The notes under the pieces were generated by a model. It had not been told where the DNA came from. It saw only the letters and a list, made by a program, of their open reading frames with translations, and searched no databases. Positions 34,504-44,700 of a stretch of DNA of 64,000 nucleotides are shown piece by piece. Every line of letters starts with the position of its first letter. Position 1 is the stretch's first letter. Source of the stretch: Chryseobacterium pennae (GTDB lineage Bacteria; Bacteroidota; Bacteroidia; Flavobacteriales; Weeksellaceae); assembly GCF_003385515.1 (NCBI RefSeq), contig NZ_QNVT01000009.1, positions 62,001 through 126,000 on the forward strand. The letters run 5' to 3'. Both the position numbers and the translations under genes were made by a program.

Positions 34504-37500
34504 TTACGGTTTATAGTTAAACGTGAATTGCTTAACGGTTCTCATGATGTAATTTCCCGAAGCGTCTTTTTCCCTGACCTTTACTTCTTTGAGCCTATTG
34601 GTAGTATCGTAAATATATTGCTCTCTGATTCCGGATGGAGGGATAATATGCGTTACACCCACCAACGGATCATAGGTGTATTTTGTGACCGAACCGATCG
34701 GCTTAAAATTTTCAAGCGCTATAAGCAAGGCCGCTTCTTTTGTAGGATCTGTGGCATCTTCATTCGATTTGGCTACAATATCAGAGATAAGGCTTGCAAC
34801 CTGGCTATAGGTCGCTCCAACGATCTCTGCAATTGGTTCAGTCTTATTATATCCCCAGACAATACTAACTGGAATACCATCCTTTTTCGTGTATTGCAGA
34901 ATATTCCCCTGTTCATCATATTTATCAAAGCTGACCTCTTTAGAACTTGCATTGTTTAGATTATCATAACTTAAAATAGAAACAGGAAGTACCAGGTTTC
35001 CAGTGGCAACGTGTGGTAAAACCGTTGGATAAATGGTCTCTGTTCTGGAAAGGGTTTTTGTTACATTATTTACTGTTTGCACCGTTTTCGTTTCCAAAGG
35101 AATACCGATCATATTTTTACTGATCATCAGTGGGTTTCCTTTTTCATGAGCATAACTATAATTTGTTTCCTGGGTAGAACCATCCGTAAATACAGTTTTT
35201 GAAGAGGTTAGCTGATAATGGTTCGGGTTGCCATAGCTGCTGAAGCTGGTAGTAGTCACCACAGAATTATCCGGCAGATATTCTGTAGTTTTTACTTCTG
35301 TAGGATTGTAAAACCCATAATAGTTGTCATAAAACCCATATGATATATTGAGGAGCTGGTCCTGTGCAGGATCTGGAAAATAGGCAAAGTTTTCTTTAAA
35401 GACATAGTTTTTAAGGCTTTTTAGCTGGCTGTACTCATACTTATAAGCTTTTGTAAGCTGCTTCTTAAAAGCCGAATTTTCATATTGATAGCTATTTTCC
35501 TCCAGCAATAAATAAGATTTTTCTTCTCCATAATTGGTATCCGCCGTGTTATAAATCTCGGGTGGCCTTCCAATATTATAGCCTGTATTGGGAACATAAC
35601 TAAACTTTTTCTCTACCGCACTTTTATTTTCTATAACCTCTGTGATATCGGTATAGGTGACCTTGTTTTTTCTATGGTTAAAATTAGGCAGCAGATTATC
35701 CTGGCTAGCTGTATAAATATTGACTATCTCTACGGATGGAAATGTACCGGACAGACATGACCTTGAAGTTTGGCGGATAGCAGCTCCTATATAGGTCAGG
35801 TTATAATCTGCAACTGACGTTTTGGGGTCTGTAATCTTTGAGAGTGGATTATAATAAAATTTCCGGGTATAGCTATGGCCTTCTACATCAGATTCTTTGA
35901 TGGAGGAAACCCTACTTCCTCCGAAATATGTTGGTTCATACGTGGTAACATTATGGGCATTATAGTAAATTCTAGCAGCTCCGGATGAGGCTGCGACTCC
36001 CTTAACGTTGTATTCCACTGTATAGGTATGCCCGGCTACCGTACCTATAGGAGAAGAACCTGGCGCGTCAGAATCGAATTCTTTAGTAGCATTGCCGGCA
36101 ACTGTACGCACATTATTTCCTGTTGTTACATCCGTAATAGTTAAAGTATGCTTGACCAACTTAGGCTCCGGCTCGTAACATCCTTGTACCGGATCAGGGC
36201 CAGCCACTGCAAAATAATGAATATCCTTTCCATTGGAAACAAAAGTAAAGGTCCCTGTGGGAAAATGATGGGACGCATCACAGGGATTATATCGGGCTTC
36301 CACACCACCTAACTCCATGATTTCTTTGGTGGTGGCTCCAGCGCTTGAATTGGGATCATAAAAAATTTCGGAAATTCCTTTGGTTGGATGGGTGATTTGT
36401 TTTAAATTCCCTGTTGAGGCCCATGATGGCAGCACTTCCCTGTTAGCAGAAAGCATTGTTAAAGGCATATAAGCTCCCATCAATTTAAAAATACCAAAGT
36501 TATTGGTAGGTCCGGGAACAGGGAAAGGGGAAACATTACTGGCATTATTGGGATAACCATAGTAATCAACATTCAGACTAAATCTTGCCGGAAGTTTTTC
36601 CAGATTATAATAGCTGAAATCTGTACTGGTGTTTTTAGTAACGTTTTTTAATGATTTTAAAAAATGTCTGTTTCTGGTAGTGGTTTCGTTAGAAGGTAGA
36701 TTATAATACGTAGCGGCAGTTAGTGCCTGGACATCCTGATATTCCAGGTTATATTTTTCCACCAGTAAATTCCCGTTTTTTATTTCAATGGAAGTCAGAA
36801 GGTTATTTTCAGCATTGCTGGTAAATAAATCATTTCGCGCTTTTCCATAAATGAAAGAAACATTCTTATTATCTTCTGAAATAAGAGTAAGTCTCGGTTT
36901 GTAGGATTGCTGGCTTACTTTGTTTTTAACAATATCACTGTAAGTATATTGAACCCCCGTTGGATCACTCGGGCATTTTTGAAGTAGATTAAACCCTGCA
37001 TTCAATGAGGAATAATAATTGAGATTTTCTGTGATATAAGTAAAATTAGTTTCCTTTTTGTCGGGGCTGATTATTTTGTATAAATACCAGCCTGTAATGG
37101 CACTCCGGTCAGGTCCGGCGCTTTGAGTGGTGGACCTTTCAATATTCTCTACCGACCCTCCAAAATAATATTCTGTCCCGGTTTTATCGGTCAATTTAAA
37201 ACGGAATAGTTTTCCGTATCCAAATACAGGGGCATTCAGATCAAAAATTTCAATTTTCACCTTATCTTTTGACTCTGTAAAAACCTGTAAATTACTGTTA
37301 ATATAAAAACTACCGGATAATCCATTGGCCACTGAAAAATTAAACCAGTCATATTCGGTATCTATTGCATTTCCTGTTCTTGCAGCTTCTTTTATGGCAA
37401 GTAAATCAGCGGTTTCACTAATCGTTTCAGGTTTCCAGTTGGTATTATTTTCGTCTGTTTCATCTTTTACCACTCTTGAAATAACGCCCGGAGCGGTCAG

Positions 37501-37779
37501 TATCCAGGACATTCCAGTGCTAGTCCCAATATCATCTGCTCTAACGCCACTGGAGTAGCTTAAAGATATTGGGGTACGGAGTTGGCTATAAATAGGAATC
37601 TGATGGGTAAAATCACCGTTGGAAGATTGTTCAAAGCTGATCCTGCTACTGGCAAATGTTTCCTGGGATGGAGCTACTATTTTGGGTAATCCGTAATTGT
37701 TATTGGGCTCGGATGACGCCTGCCCACTGTATAATTGAAATGCCAGAAGCATACAAATGGGCACATTTATTTTTTTCAT
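34504..37779 (-). CDS. large secreted RHS/SpvB-like shell protein
   Basis: 1091 residues with signal peptide (ICMLLAFQLYSGQ). The N-terminal part (HQIPIYSQLRTPISLSYSSG then GMSWILTAPGVISRVV) is like the SpvB/TcaB beta-domain that starts large RHS toxins. Many Y/D-rich strands follow (FDKYDEQGNILQYTKKDGIP). No toxin tip is visible; it ends in ordinary repeats. It lies 5 bp before the RHS toxin gene, so the two products probably form one surface assembly, with the toxin protein carrying the tip. Confidence 0.75.
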   Translation of the reverse strand: MKKINVPICMLLAFQLYSGQASSEPNNNYGLPKIVAPSQETFASSRISFEQSSNGDFTHQIPIYSQLRTPISLSYSSGVRADDIGTSTGMSWILTAPGVISRVVKDETDENNTNWKPETISETADLLAIKEAARTGNAIDTEYDWFNFSVANGLSGSFYINSNLQVFTESKDKVKIEIFDLNAPVFGYGKLFRFKLTDKTGTEYYFGGSVENIERSTTQSAGPDRSAITGWYLYKIISPDKKETNFTYITENLNYYSSLNAGFNLLQKCPSDPTGVQYTYSDIVKNKVSQQSYKPRLTLISEDNKNVSFIYGKARNDLFTSNAENNLLTSIEIKNGNLLVEKYNLEYQDVQALTAATYYNLPSNETTTRNRHFLKSLKNVTKNTSTDFSYYNLEKLPARFSLNVDYYGYPNNASNVSPFPVPGPTNNFGIFKLMGAYMPLTMLSANREVLPSWASTGNLKQITHPTKGISEIFYDPNSSAGATTKEIMELGGVEARYNPCDASHHFPTGTFTFVSNGKDIHYFAVAGPDPVQGCYEPEPKLVKHTLTITDVTTGNNVRTVAGNATKEFDSDAPGSSPIGTVAGHTYTVEYNVKGVAASSGAARIYYNAHNVTTYEPTYFGGSRVSSIKESDVEGHSYTRKFYYNPLSKITDPKTSVADYNLTYIGAAIRQTSRSCLSGTFPSVEIVNIYTASQDNLLPNFNHRKNKVTYTDITEVIENKSAVEKKFSYVPNTGYNIGRPPEIYNTADTNYGEEKSYLLLEENSYQYENSAFKKQLTKAYKYEYSQLKSLKNYVFKENFAYFPDPAQDQLLNISYGFYDNYYGFYNPTEVKTTEYLPDNSVVTTTSFSSYGNPNHYQLTSSKTVFTDGSTQETNYSYAHEKGNPLMISKNMIGIPLETKTVQTVNNVTKTLSRTETIYPTVLPHVATGNLVLPVSILSYDNLNNASSKEVSFDKYDEQGNILQYTKKDGIPVSIVWGYNKTEPIAEIVGATYSQVASLISDIVAKSNEDATDPTKEAALLIALENFKPIGSVTKYTYDPLVGVTHIIPPSGIREQYIYDTTNRLKEVKVREKDASGNYIMRTVKQFTFNYKP

Positions 37780-37792
37780 GATTTTTAGTTTT

Positions 37793-39430
37793 TTATTTTT
37801 TAATCAATTTAGCATTCGCCGTTTTATTCGTATCCGTTTTTATGGTCACCAGATAAGCACCCTGAACAAGCGCTTGTGTACTCAATTTGGTAACATTATT
37901 TTTAGTTTTTATATTCTGAAGCTGTCTTCCACTCATGTCGTACAGCATAATGTCAGCTTCCTTAAAATCAAAGCCTATTTCTACATAAGCATAGTCTGAA
38001 ACAGGATTCGGATAGATCTTTATATCATGCTTTTCGATCAGCTGATCCACCTGTTTGTCTCCCAGCTTTACAATCTTCCAGTTCTCTTTTCCTAATTCCT
38101 CAGCACTGGTTCCGGCCAGAACAATTGAGCCGTCTCTGTTAAGTTTCAGATCTGAAAGTCTCTCCTCTCTTTTTCTGGAGTCTCCATTTACATGTTTTCT
38201 CCACTGTTCATTTCCGTTGCCGTCAAGATAGAGCATCCAGAAGGTTTCATCATCTTTCTCTATTCTTCCTTCCGCCTGAGTATAACCACCCAGCAATATT
38301 CCTTTGGTGGCATCCTGATTCTTGGCTCTCAGCTCTTGACTCTGTATCACATTCATCCCCATTAAAATATCCCTGTTCTTGAAATTGTAGGATTTCTGCC
38401 ATTGTTCATCTCCTCTTTCGTTCAAAGAAATAAGCCAAAGGTCTGTACCTTCTTCTATGCCCACTGATTTATTTCCGGATCTTTCGGATCTGGATTCTCC
38501 TCCGATAATAAAACCGGTTGAAGTTAAAGCCAGGGTTCTGATATGGTCATCTCCTTCTCCTCCAAAGTTCTTTTCCCATTCTACTTTTCCGTTTTTATCC
38601 AGTTTGACGATCCAGTAGTCGCCTTCACCGAAATTGCTGCTGGCTTTTGGCATTTGGCTAATGGCTGTTGAGGCAGCAGGTCTTTCAGTCGAAGGTTTAG
38701 TTTCAGAATTCCCAATTCCGGAACCCGAACCCCGAACCTCGGAACTCCTCGAATAGATTCCCAATAATGCTCCGCCGTCTTTTGTTGGGATCATTTTCTC
38801 TACTTCGTCTAATCCTCTTCCCCCTAGAATAAGCTGAGAAAGCTCTTTTCCCTCTTTATCCAGTCTGGTGACCCAGACATCTTTGGAACCATACCCTTTG
38901 GATGAGTTTTGCATATTTCCGGCTACAAAAAATCCTAAGTCAGTGGTTTGAACGACTGCTTTGGCTTCTTCATCTGAAGATGTCCCCAAGGTTTTCTGCC
39001 ACAGTTCATCGCCAAATTCATTCAGCCTGATCAGCCAGATATCCGATCCGCCTTTGGAATCGTCTTTTTTATCAAGCCCTTTGCTTGAATACGTGGTGCC
39101 TGAAACCAAAAATCCTCCATCCTGCGTAGTAACCGTTGCTGATAAATAATCATGGTTTTGTCCGGCGATATATTTCTCCCAAACCTGTTCGCCCTGTTGG
39201 TTGAGTTTTATCAGATGGAAATCATAACCATTGTTCTGTTTACCGTCTTGTAGCTTACTGCTCTGAATGGAGCTTCCCGTGATCAGGTACTGCTGATCGA
39301 TAGTAGTGGTGACCTGGCTTAAAAAATCCTGTGTATTGGATTTAATATCTTTTTGCCAGACTACTGTTTCCTGGGCGTTAGTGCCTGCAATTGAGCACAA
39401 CACGAGCACACACACGTAAGTTTTTCTCAT
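37793..39430 (-). CDS. secreted beta-propeller protein with T9SS type A sorting domain
   Basis: 545 residues with signal peptide (VCVLVLCSIAGTNAQ). Six or more repeats with W.K.....S.....V..T.DGGF and G.SDIWLIRLN/DYWIVKLD patterns suggest a beta-propeller of the kind seen in flavobacterial surface proteins. The tail (IKIYPNPVSDYAYVEIGFDF...MLYDMSGRQL...YLVTIKT) is a type IX secretion sorting signal. It heads the three-gene RHS operon. A T9SS is normal in flavobacteria but not general in Sphingobacteriaceae, so it may be imported. Two repeat-like in-frame insertions are listed separately. Confidence 0.85.
   Translation of the reverse strand: MRKTYVCVLVLCSIAGTNAQETVVWQKDIKSNTQDFLSQVTTTIDQQYLITGSSIQSSKLQDGKQNNGYDFHLIKLNQQGEQVWEKYIAGQNHDYLSATVTTQDGGFLVSGTTYSSKGLDKKDDSKGGSDIWLIRLNEFGDELWQKTLGTSSDEEAKAVVQTTDLGFFVAGNMQNSSKGYGSKDVWVTRLDKEGKELSQLILGGRGLDEVEKMIPTKDGGALLGIYSRSSEVRGSGSGIGNSETKPSTERPAASTAISQMPKASSNFGEGDYWIVKLDKNGKVEWEKNFGGEGDDHIRTLALTSTGFIIGGESRSERSGNKSVGIEEGTDLWLISLNERGDEQWQKSYNFKNRDILMGMNVIQSQELRAKNQDATKGILLGGYTQAEGRIEKDDETFWMLYLDGNGNEQWRKHVNGDSRKREERLSDLKLNRDGSIVLAGTSAEELGKENWKIVKLGDKQVDQLIEKHDIKIYPNPVSDYAYVEIGFDFKEADIMLYDMSGRQLQNIKTKNNVTKLSTQALVQGAYLVTIKTDTNKTANAKLIKK
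38313..38346. repeat. in-frame low-complexity insertion (CTTGRCTCT units)
   Basis: Two copies of CTTGRCTCT flanking CAGCT interrupt a propeller loop and are translated as SQELRAKNQD. I associate strings of this kind (SQELRAK...) with dispersed intergenic repeats of Chryseobacterium genomes. That link is memory, not search. Confidence 0.4.
38703..38755. repeat. in-frame low-complexity insertion (CGAACC units)
   Basis: Successive GGAACC/CGAACC/CCGAACC/TCGGAAC units, translated on the minus strand as EVRGSGSGIGNSE. They are followed by a Ser/Pro/Ala-rich stretch that breaks the regular propeller repeat. It looks like a repeat element captured in frame. Confidence 0.45.
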
Positions 39431-40132
39431 AAGTGTTTATGTTTTATTATTATAGGCTAAATTTAAACAAAATGATATTTCACAGCACTGGGGTTTTTCC
39501 CATATTTTATTTCGTGTTTTTACGGATAATCAACTTTTTCTTGATATTTTAATCCTGCAATCAAGAGTCCGTAAAAACACTATTTTTCATATGGGGATTT
39601 TACGGATGCTGAAAGCAAATGAATGAAAATCCACGAAATATCACCAGGGTTGTCTAAATGGTCTGTAAGTCTATCATCAAAAATTCATCAGTTTTCTTTA
39701 CTCTTTGAATTATCATTGGTACTTAAAGTGTTTTGTTTTCGTGCAGCGAATTTATAGCGAGATGGCGTCAGAACCTGTCGTATTATAATTCAATATTTTC
39801 TGAATTTTGCACAAGCACGCTATTGGGAAATACAAAAGCCATGAAACTAGGCACACTATTGTAAAAAAGCAGTGCGGAGAGCCCACAAGCAAATAGATGG
39901 CCTAGACCATTCGTAAGTATATACTGTCGGTTAGATACAAATATTTTCAAACGGCAAATATTGCTTGTTAGAATTTACTAAATCACAAAAACACCTAAAT
40001 AGCGATTAAAGTTCAGTAATCACATATTTCTATGTAATAATTTTAACAAATAAATACAGTTTCACTATATTTATCTAATAAGTTAATAAAATATACTTAA
40101 TTTTGTGTACTACGATTTTTCTCCAATCTAAC
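39431..40132. other. 702-bp intergenic region with long inverted repeat
   Basis: No coding region is evident. GTGTTTTTACGGA (39514-39526) and TCCGTAAAAACAC (39568-39580) form a perfect 13-bp inverted repeat around a 41-bp loop that itself holds CTTGAT/ATCAAG. A third partial copy (TTTTACGGATG) lies near 39597. The rest is AT-rich and separates the RHS operon from the sigma gene of island 2. It marks the boundary between two cargo modules. Confidence 0.5.
40098..40105 (+). promoter_or_regulatory. -7 box of the island 2 sigma operon
   Basis: TAATTTTG matches TAnnTTTG exactly. It lies 27 bp upstream of the ATG at 40133 and removes the earlier TTG (40103) as a start, since that lies inside the box. 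No clear -33 TTG is seen. Confidence 0.5.
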
Positions 40133-40651
40133 ATGTCCTTCCTTCCTAAACATATAATAGATGCTGAAACTATGTATAAAATTATCTATAATACATATCA
40201 GCAACGCGTATTTAGCTATGTCGCTGGAAGAATCACAGATAGAAATGATATCCTTGACATTTCTCAAAATGTATTTGTTCATCTTTGGCAGTACAGAAAA
40301 TCGCTAGGCGGCAGTAACACAGAAAATATTATTTTTAAAACATGCAATCAGGAAATCTTCAACTTTCTTGCAGCAAAAACCAAACAACCGATCAATGTCG
40401 CATATTATGATAAAGCAGATGATTCTTTAGACCTTTTGCACGATAAAATTGAAAAAGAAGAACTACTCAAAACAGTTGAAGAAAACATTGAATTACTACC
40501 AAATCCTAGGAGACAGATTTTTACTATGCACAAACTAAATGGAGTCAGTCAAGAACAAATTGCAGATCAATTAAACTTGTCTAAAAAGTCGGTCAAGAAA
40601 CAGATTGCTAAAGCAATGATTTTCCTGAAAAAACAGCAAAACAATTCTTAA
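40133..40651 (+). CDS. ECF RNA polymerase sigma factor (island 2)
   Basis: 172 residues from the ATG at 40133. An in-frame TTG at 40103 overlaps the promoter box and is unlikely. Region 2 holds NTYQQRVFSYVAGRITDRND and FVHLWQYRKSLG; region 4 holds PNPRRQIFTMHKLNGVSQEQ then IADQLNLSKKSVKKQIAKAM. It is distant from the island 1 sigma factor but of the same SusCD-linked group. It starts the operon sigma, fecR, susC, susD, S9 peptidase. Confidence 0.88.
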   Translation: MSFLPKHIIDAETMYKIIYNTYQQRVFSYVAGRITDRNDILDISQNVFVHLWQYRKSLGGSNTENIIFKTCNQEIFNFLAAKTKQPINVAYYDKADDSLDLLHDKIEKEELLKTVEENIELLPNPRRQIFTMHKLNGVSQEQIADQLNLSKKSVKKQIAKAMIFLKKQQNNS

Positions 40652-40744
40652 AAATTATTAATTAAAGTTAAATTTAGTTAATGTTTCAGTTTAAGGGGGG
40701 GCTAATCCACACATTTCATGGTAAATGTAATAAAGCTCTCAATT

Positions 40745-41575
40745 ATGGACAAAGACCATCATCAAATTGAACCGTTATCAAATCAGGAATCTGAGGAGAT
40801 GTGGAAAAATGTGATAGCTCGCATTAGAGTACAAGAAGCGAAGAAAAGAAAAAAGAAACATGCTTTATATTCAATGATCATGACAACCGCTGCGATCTTA
40901 ATCATTGGCGGTATCTTCATTTATGAATCCTACTTTAAACCGGATGTCTATCATGCAAAAGATGACATCACTGAGGTAGTCTTAAAAGACGGTTCGCAGG
41001 TCACACTCCTCAAGGGAGCCAAATTAACAGTTGACAAATCCTTCCCTTCTGATACAAGGGATGTATTTCTTGAAGGAAATGCAGTTTTTGAGGTCAGCAA
41101 ATCAAAGAAACACCCATTTATCGTACACGCAGGTTCCTATGAAGCTAAAGTGCTAGGCACTGTCTTTAAAGTGACGCAAACAGGAACTACCTTTAATGTG
41201 GATCTTTACGAGGGCAAAGTACAGGTGAGCAACTCAGCAAAACCCAAAGAGTCTTATGTTATACATCCCAAGGAAACATTTTCAAATATGGGTTCAAACC
41301 GAGTTGCTATAGTAGCACCTACAATTAATACGGGTAACAAAAACAAAAATATTACTGCAACCCTCGCCTTTACTGACTTTTATTTACAGGATGTTCTAAA
41401 GATTGTTGAAAAGAAATATGCAATTAAAATCAAATTTCCTATAGATAAAGCTTCATCAAAAATATCAATTTTGAGTCAGGAAGCGACAGCAGATGAACTC
41501 ATTGAAAGGATTTCGGTACAACTAAACCTAACTATAAAAAAAGCCAATGATAATACTTTTGAATTGGAGGAGTAA
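40745..41575 (+). CDS. FecR-family anti-sigma factor (island 2)
   Basis: 276 residues from MDKDHHQIEP at 40745 (an ATG at 40718 would add nine residues). A cytoplasmic ~50-residue part precedes one membrane helix (MIMTTAAILIIGGIFIYESY). The FecR domain follows (TEVVLKDGSQVTLLKGAKLT, FLEGNAVFEVSKSKKHPFIV), then a C-terminal STN-like/DUF4974 part (FYLQDVLKIVEKKYAIKIKF). It should restrain the neighbouring sigma factor until the SusC STN domain signals. Confidence 0.88.
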   Translation: MDKDHHQIEPLSNQESEEMWKNVIARIRVQEAKKRKKKHALYSMIMTTAAILIIGGIFIYESYFKPDVYHAKDDITEVVLKDGSQVTLLKGAKLTVDKSFPSDTRDVFLEGNAVFEVSKSKKHPFIVHAGSYEAKVLGTVFKVTQTGTTFNVDLYEGKVQVSNSAKPKESYVIHPKETFSNMGSNRVAIVAPTINTGNKNKNITATLAFTDFYLQDVLKIVEKKYAIKIKFPIDKASSKISILSQEATADELIERISVQLNLTIKKANDNTFELEE

Positions 41576-41642
41576 CCTCCGGTCTATGATTACTGCGGAC
41601 ATGATCCCAGACATTTAACGTATGATAAGTTGGAAAAAAGCA

Positions 41643-41666
41643 GACCGACGGTTGCGCCCGTCGGTC
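41643..41666 (+). promoter_or_regulatory. hairpin between anti-sigma gene and susC (island 2)
   Basis: GACCGACGG and CCGTCGGTC form a perfect 9-bp stem with a 6-nt loop. It starts 67 bp after the fecR stop and leaves 56 nt to the susC ATG. No T-run follows. Stem length, loop length and distance to susC match the island 1 hairpin although the sequences differ. Confidence 0.6.
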
Positions 41667-41722
41667 CTGTATCCAACTAATAAAACTAACGGAATTATTA
41701 ATTTTTAAATACATGCAAAAAT

Positions 41723-44700
41723 ATGAAAATTTTATGCAGTGCCGCTGTATTTCTCTTATTCGGCTGGCAAGGGCTACAAGCCCAACAGAATCTCTCGCAA
41801 ATGCGGGTAAATTTTGAAATCGGTAAAACTCCTGCACCACAAGCAGTTGAAAAGTTTCTTACCGAAAATGGCATACAGTATAATTACTCGTCAGATGACT
41901 TGAAAAATTATACTGTCCAACCTTTCAAGTGTAAAAACGAGGCAGTAATGGATTGTTTGAAAAAGCTGCTAAAAGACATACCGGTCGAGCCATTAATATA
42001 TAACAATAGCATCATTATCCGTCCAAAAAAGAACAAGGCACTATCGGCTAATATTGGAGCACCTACGCCTGCTATTATACAAGCTGACACCATACGAGAA
42101 TCATCTGATATCCATACCATCGACGAGGTAGTGCTGAATGCTGGTTACTATAAAGTTTCTAAAAAAGAGCAAACTGGGAGCATTGCAACAATCAGTTCTA
42201 AAGAAATCCAGAACCAGCCAGTGAATAACGTTTTATCCACTGCACAAGGAAGAATGGCTGGAGTAAGTATTACACAAAATGGTGGTACTCCTGGTGGAGG
42301 CTATCAAGTTCAAATCCGTGGAAGAAATAGCTTAAGAACAGTTGCCAATAGTGGCATTGATGGTAGCCTACCCCTGTATGTTGTCGACGGAGTACCGATC
42401 GGAGGTGAAGTTTCGTCACGCTATGGCGCAACTTCTTTACCATTCGCTTCAATCAACCCCTTAAACAGCATTAACCCCCAGGATATTGAGTCGCTGGAAA
42501 TCCTTAAAGACGCCGACGCAACCGCAATATATGGTTCCCGTGGCGCGAATGGCGTTATTTTAATAACTACAAAAAAAGGAAAATCTGGAAAACCACGATT
42601 AAATTTCACGACATCTTACGGCATTAGTAAAGCAATATCGAACCTAAAATTAATGGATACGGAACAGTACCTGAATATGAGGCGTCAAGCATTTAAAAAT
42701 AACGGTGTTACTGCCTATCCAGCTACTGCTTATGATATTAATGGAACGTGGGATCAAAACAGAAATACGGATTGGCAGAAAGAACTTTTCGGTAAAACTG
42801 CAACATTTTCAAATAACCTTTTGTCGGTTACTGGTGGAAGTGAAACCACAACTTTTTTATTGAGTTTCGGGCATAATGAACAAACGACAGTATTCTCTGA
42901 TAAGTTCAATTACAAAACCAATACTATTTCGGGTAACATATCGAATCGATCGACGGATAAAAAATTCCAGCTAAACCTAAGCAATCTCTTTTCAAATCAG
43001 AAGAACAATTTTGTCAATGGTGATGTTACAAGGCAGGCTTTTATCTTACCTGCAAATGCCCCCGCATTATATACTGCTGATGGAAGTCTAAATTGGGAGA
43101 AGAATACATTTACTAATCCTGCTGCAGCATACAATGGAACATATTCCTACGACAATCTCCAATACCTTACGAATCTAAATACACAATATGAACTAATTCC
43201 CAATTTAATACTGAAGCTTAATACCGGCATTAATTACCAAGCATTTGAAGAATGGGCATTAAGTCCAAACACAATTAACAATCCCGCATATATCTCTGGC
43301 CAATCAAGTGCTTATTCCAGTGCCTCCAAAAGTAATAACAATCGTTTTTCCTATATCATTGAACCGCAAATAAACTGGAAGTACAACAAAGGAATTCACA
43401 AGTTGGATATACTTCTTGGAGCATCATATCAACATGAAAAAAATGGGACTAGCTCAATGCAAGGCTCTGGCTTTGAATCTAACGTATTTATAAAAAATAT
43501 TGCAGCCGCGAAATACAAAACCATCAATGATCAGATTACAACAAACTACAAGTACGCTGCATTATTTGGTAGAATTAACTATCAGCTAGCAGACAAATAT
43601 ATTTTAAATATTACGGGAAGACGTGACGGTAGCAGTAGATTTGGACCCAACAATAAATTCGCAAACTTTGCGGCACTCGGAGCTGCATGGATTTTTTCTA
43701 AAGAGAATATGCTCAAAGATAGCAAGTGGCTTAGCTTTGGAAAGCTAAGAGCAAGCTATGGTACAACTGGAAGCGACAATATTGGCGATTACCAATATTA
43801 CGATACCTACAGTGTAACCAATTCACAATATGATAACATTACAGGTCTAATACCATCACGACTGTATAATGGCGACTTCAGTTGGGAAAAGACAAGAAAG
43901 ATGGAAATTGCTTTAGAGCTGGGCTTTTTCAATAACCGGATTAACATAAATACAGCATGGTACAACAACAGATCATCAAACCAACTCATAGGTTACCAGC
44001 TTCCCAATCTAACCGGGTTTTCCTCTGTGCTGGCAAACTTAGATGCAACAATACAAAACACCGGGCTGGAAATTGAATTCAACGCAAAACCATTATCATC
44101 CAACACATTTCGTTGGGATACATCATTTAATATCAGTTTCCCAAAAAATAAACTGATCTCTTTCCCGGGTCTGGAAGGTTCTACTTACGCTAACCAGTTC
44201 GTTATAGGGCAACCTACTTCAACAATAAAATTGTATAATCTGGAGGGCATAAACCCCGAAACAGGTCAATATATTTTTACAGATTACAACGGCGATGGAA
44301 AAATTACGGCCGACGATAAACAGGCTATCGAAAATATTGCAATGAAGTATTTTGGTGGCTGGAATAATACCTTTAAATACAAAAATTGGAATTTATCATT
44401 TCTCTTTCAATATGTAAACCAGTCAAAAAGAAATTATAATGCAAATATGCCCTCTCCCGGGCTCATGAATAATTTACCTGTCGAAGCTTTAAACGTCTGG
44501 TCACCGAATAATCCAGCTGGCATTTACATGCCTTATAGATCTTCATCAAATCCTATGCATTCCCAATTCCAGAGTAGTACGGCATCTGTGTCGGATGGTT
44601 CTTTTATACGGTTGAAAAATGTGGAAATTGGTTTTACTATTCCACTTAGGGAAAGCATCTTCCGCGAAGTCAGAATATTCTTTCAGGGACAAAATCTGAT

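Noticed and set aside
40103..40132. TTG start for the island 2 sigma factor
   Set aside because: It lies within the TAATTTTG promoter box; ATG at 40133 starts the conserved sequence.
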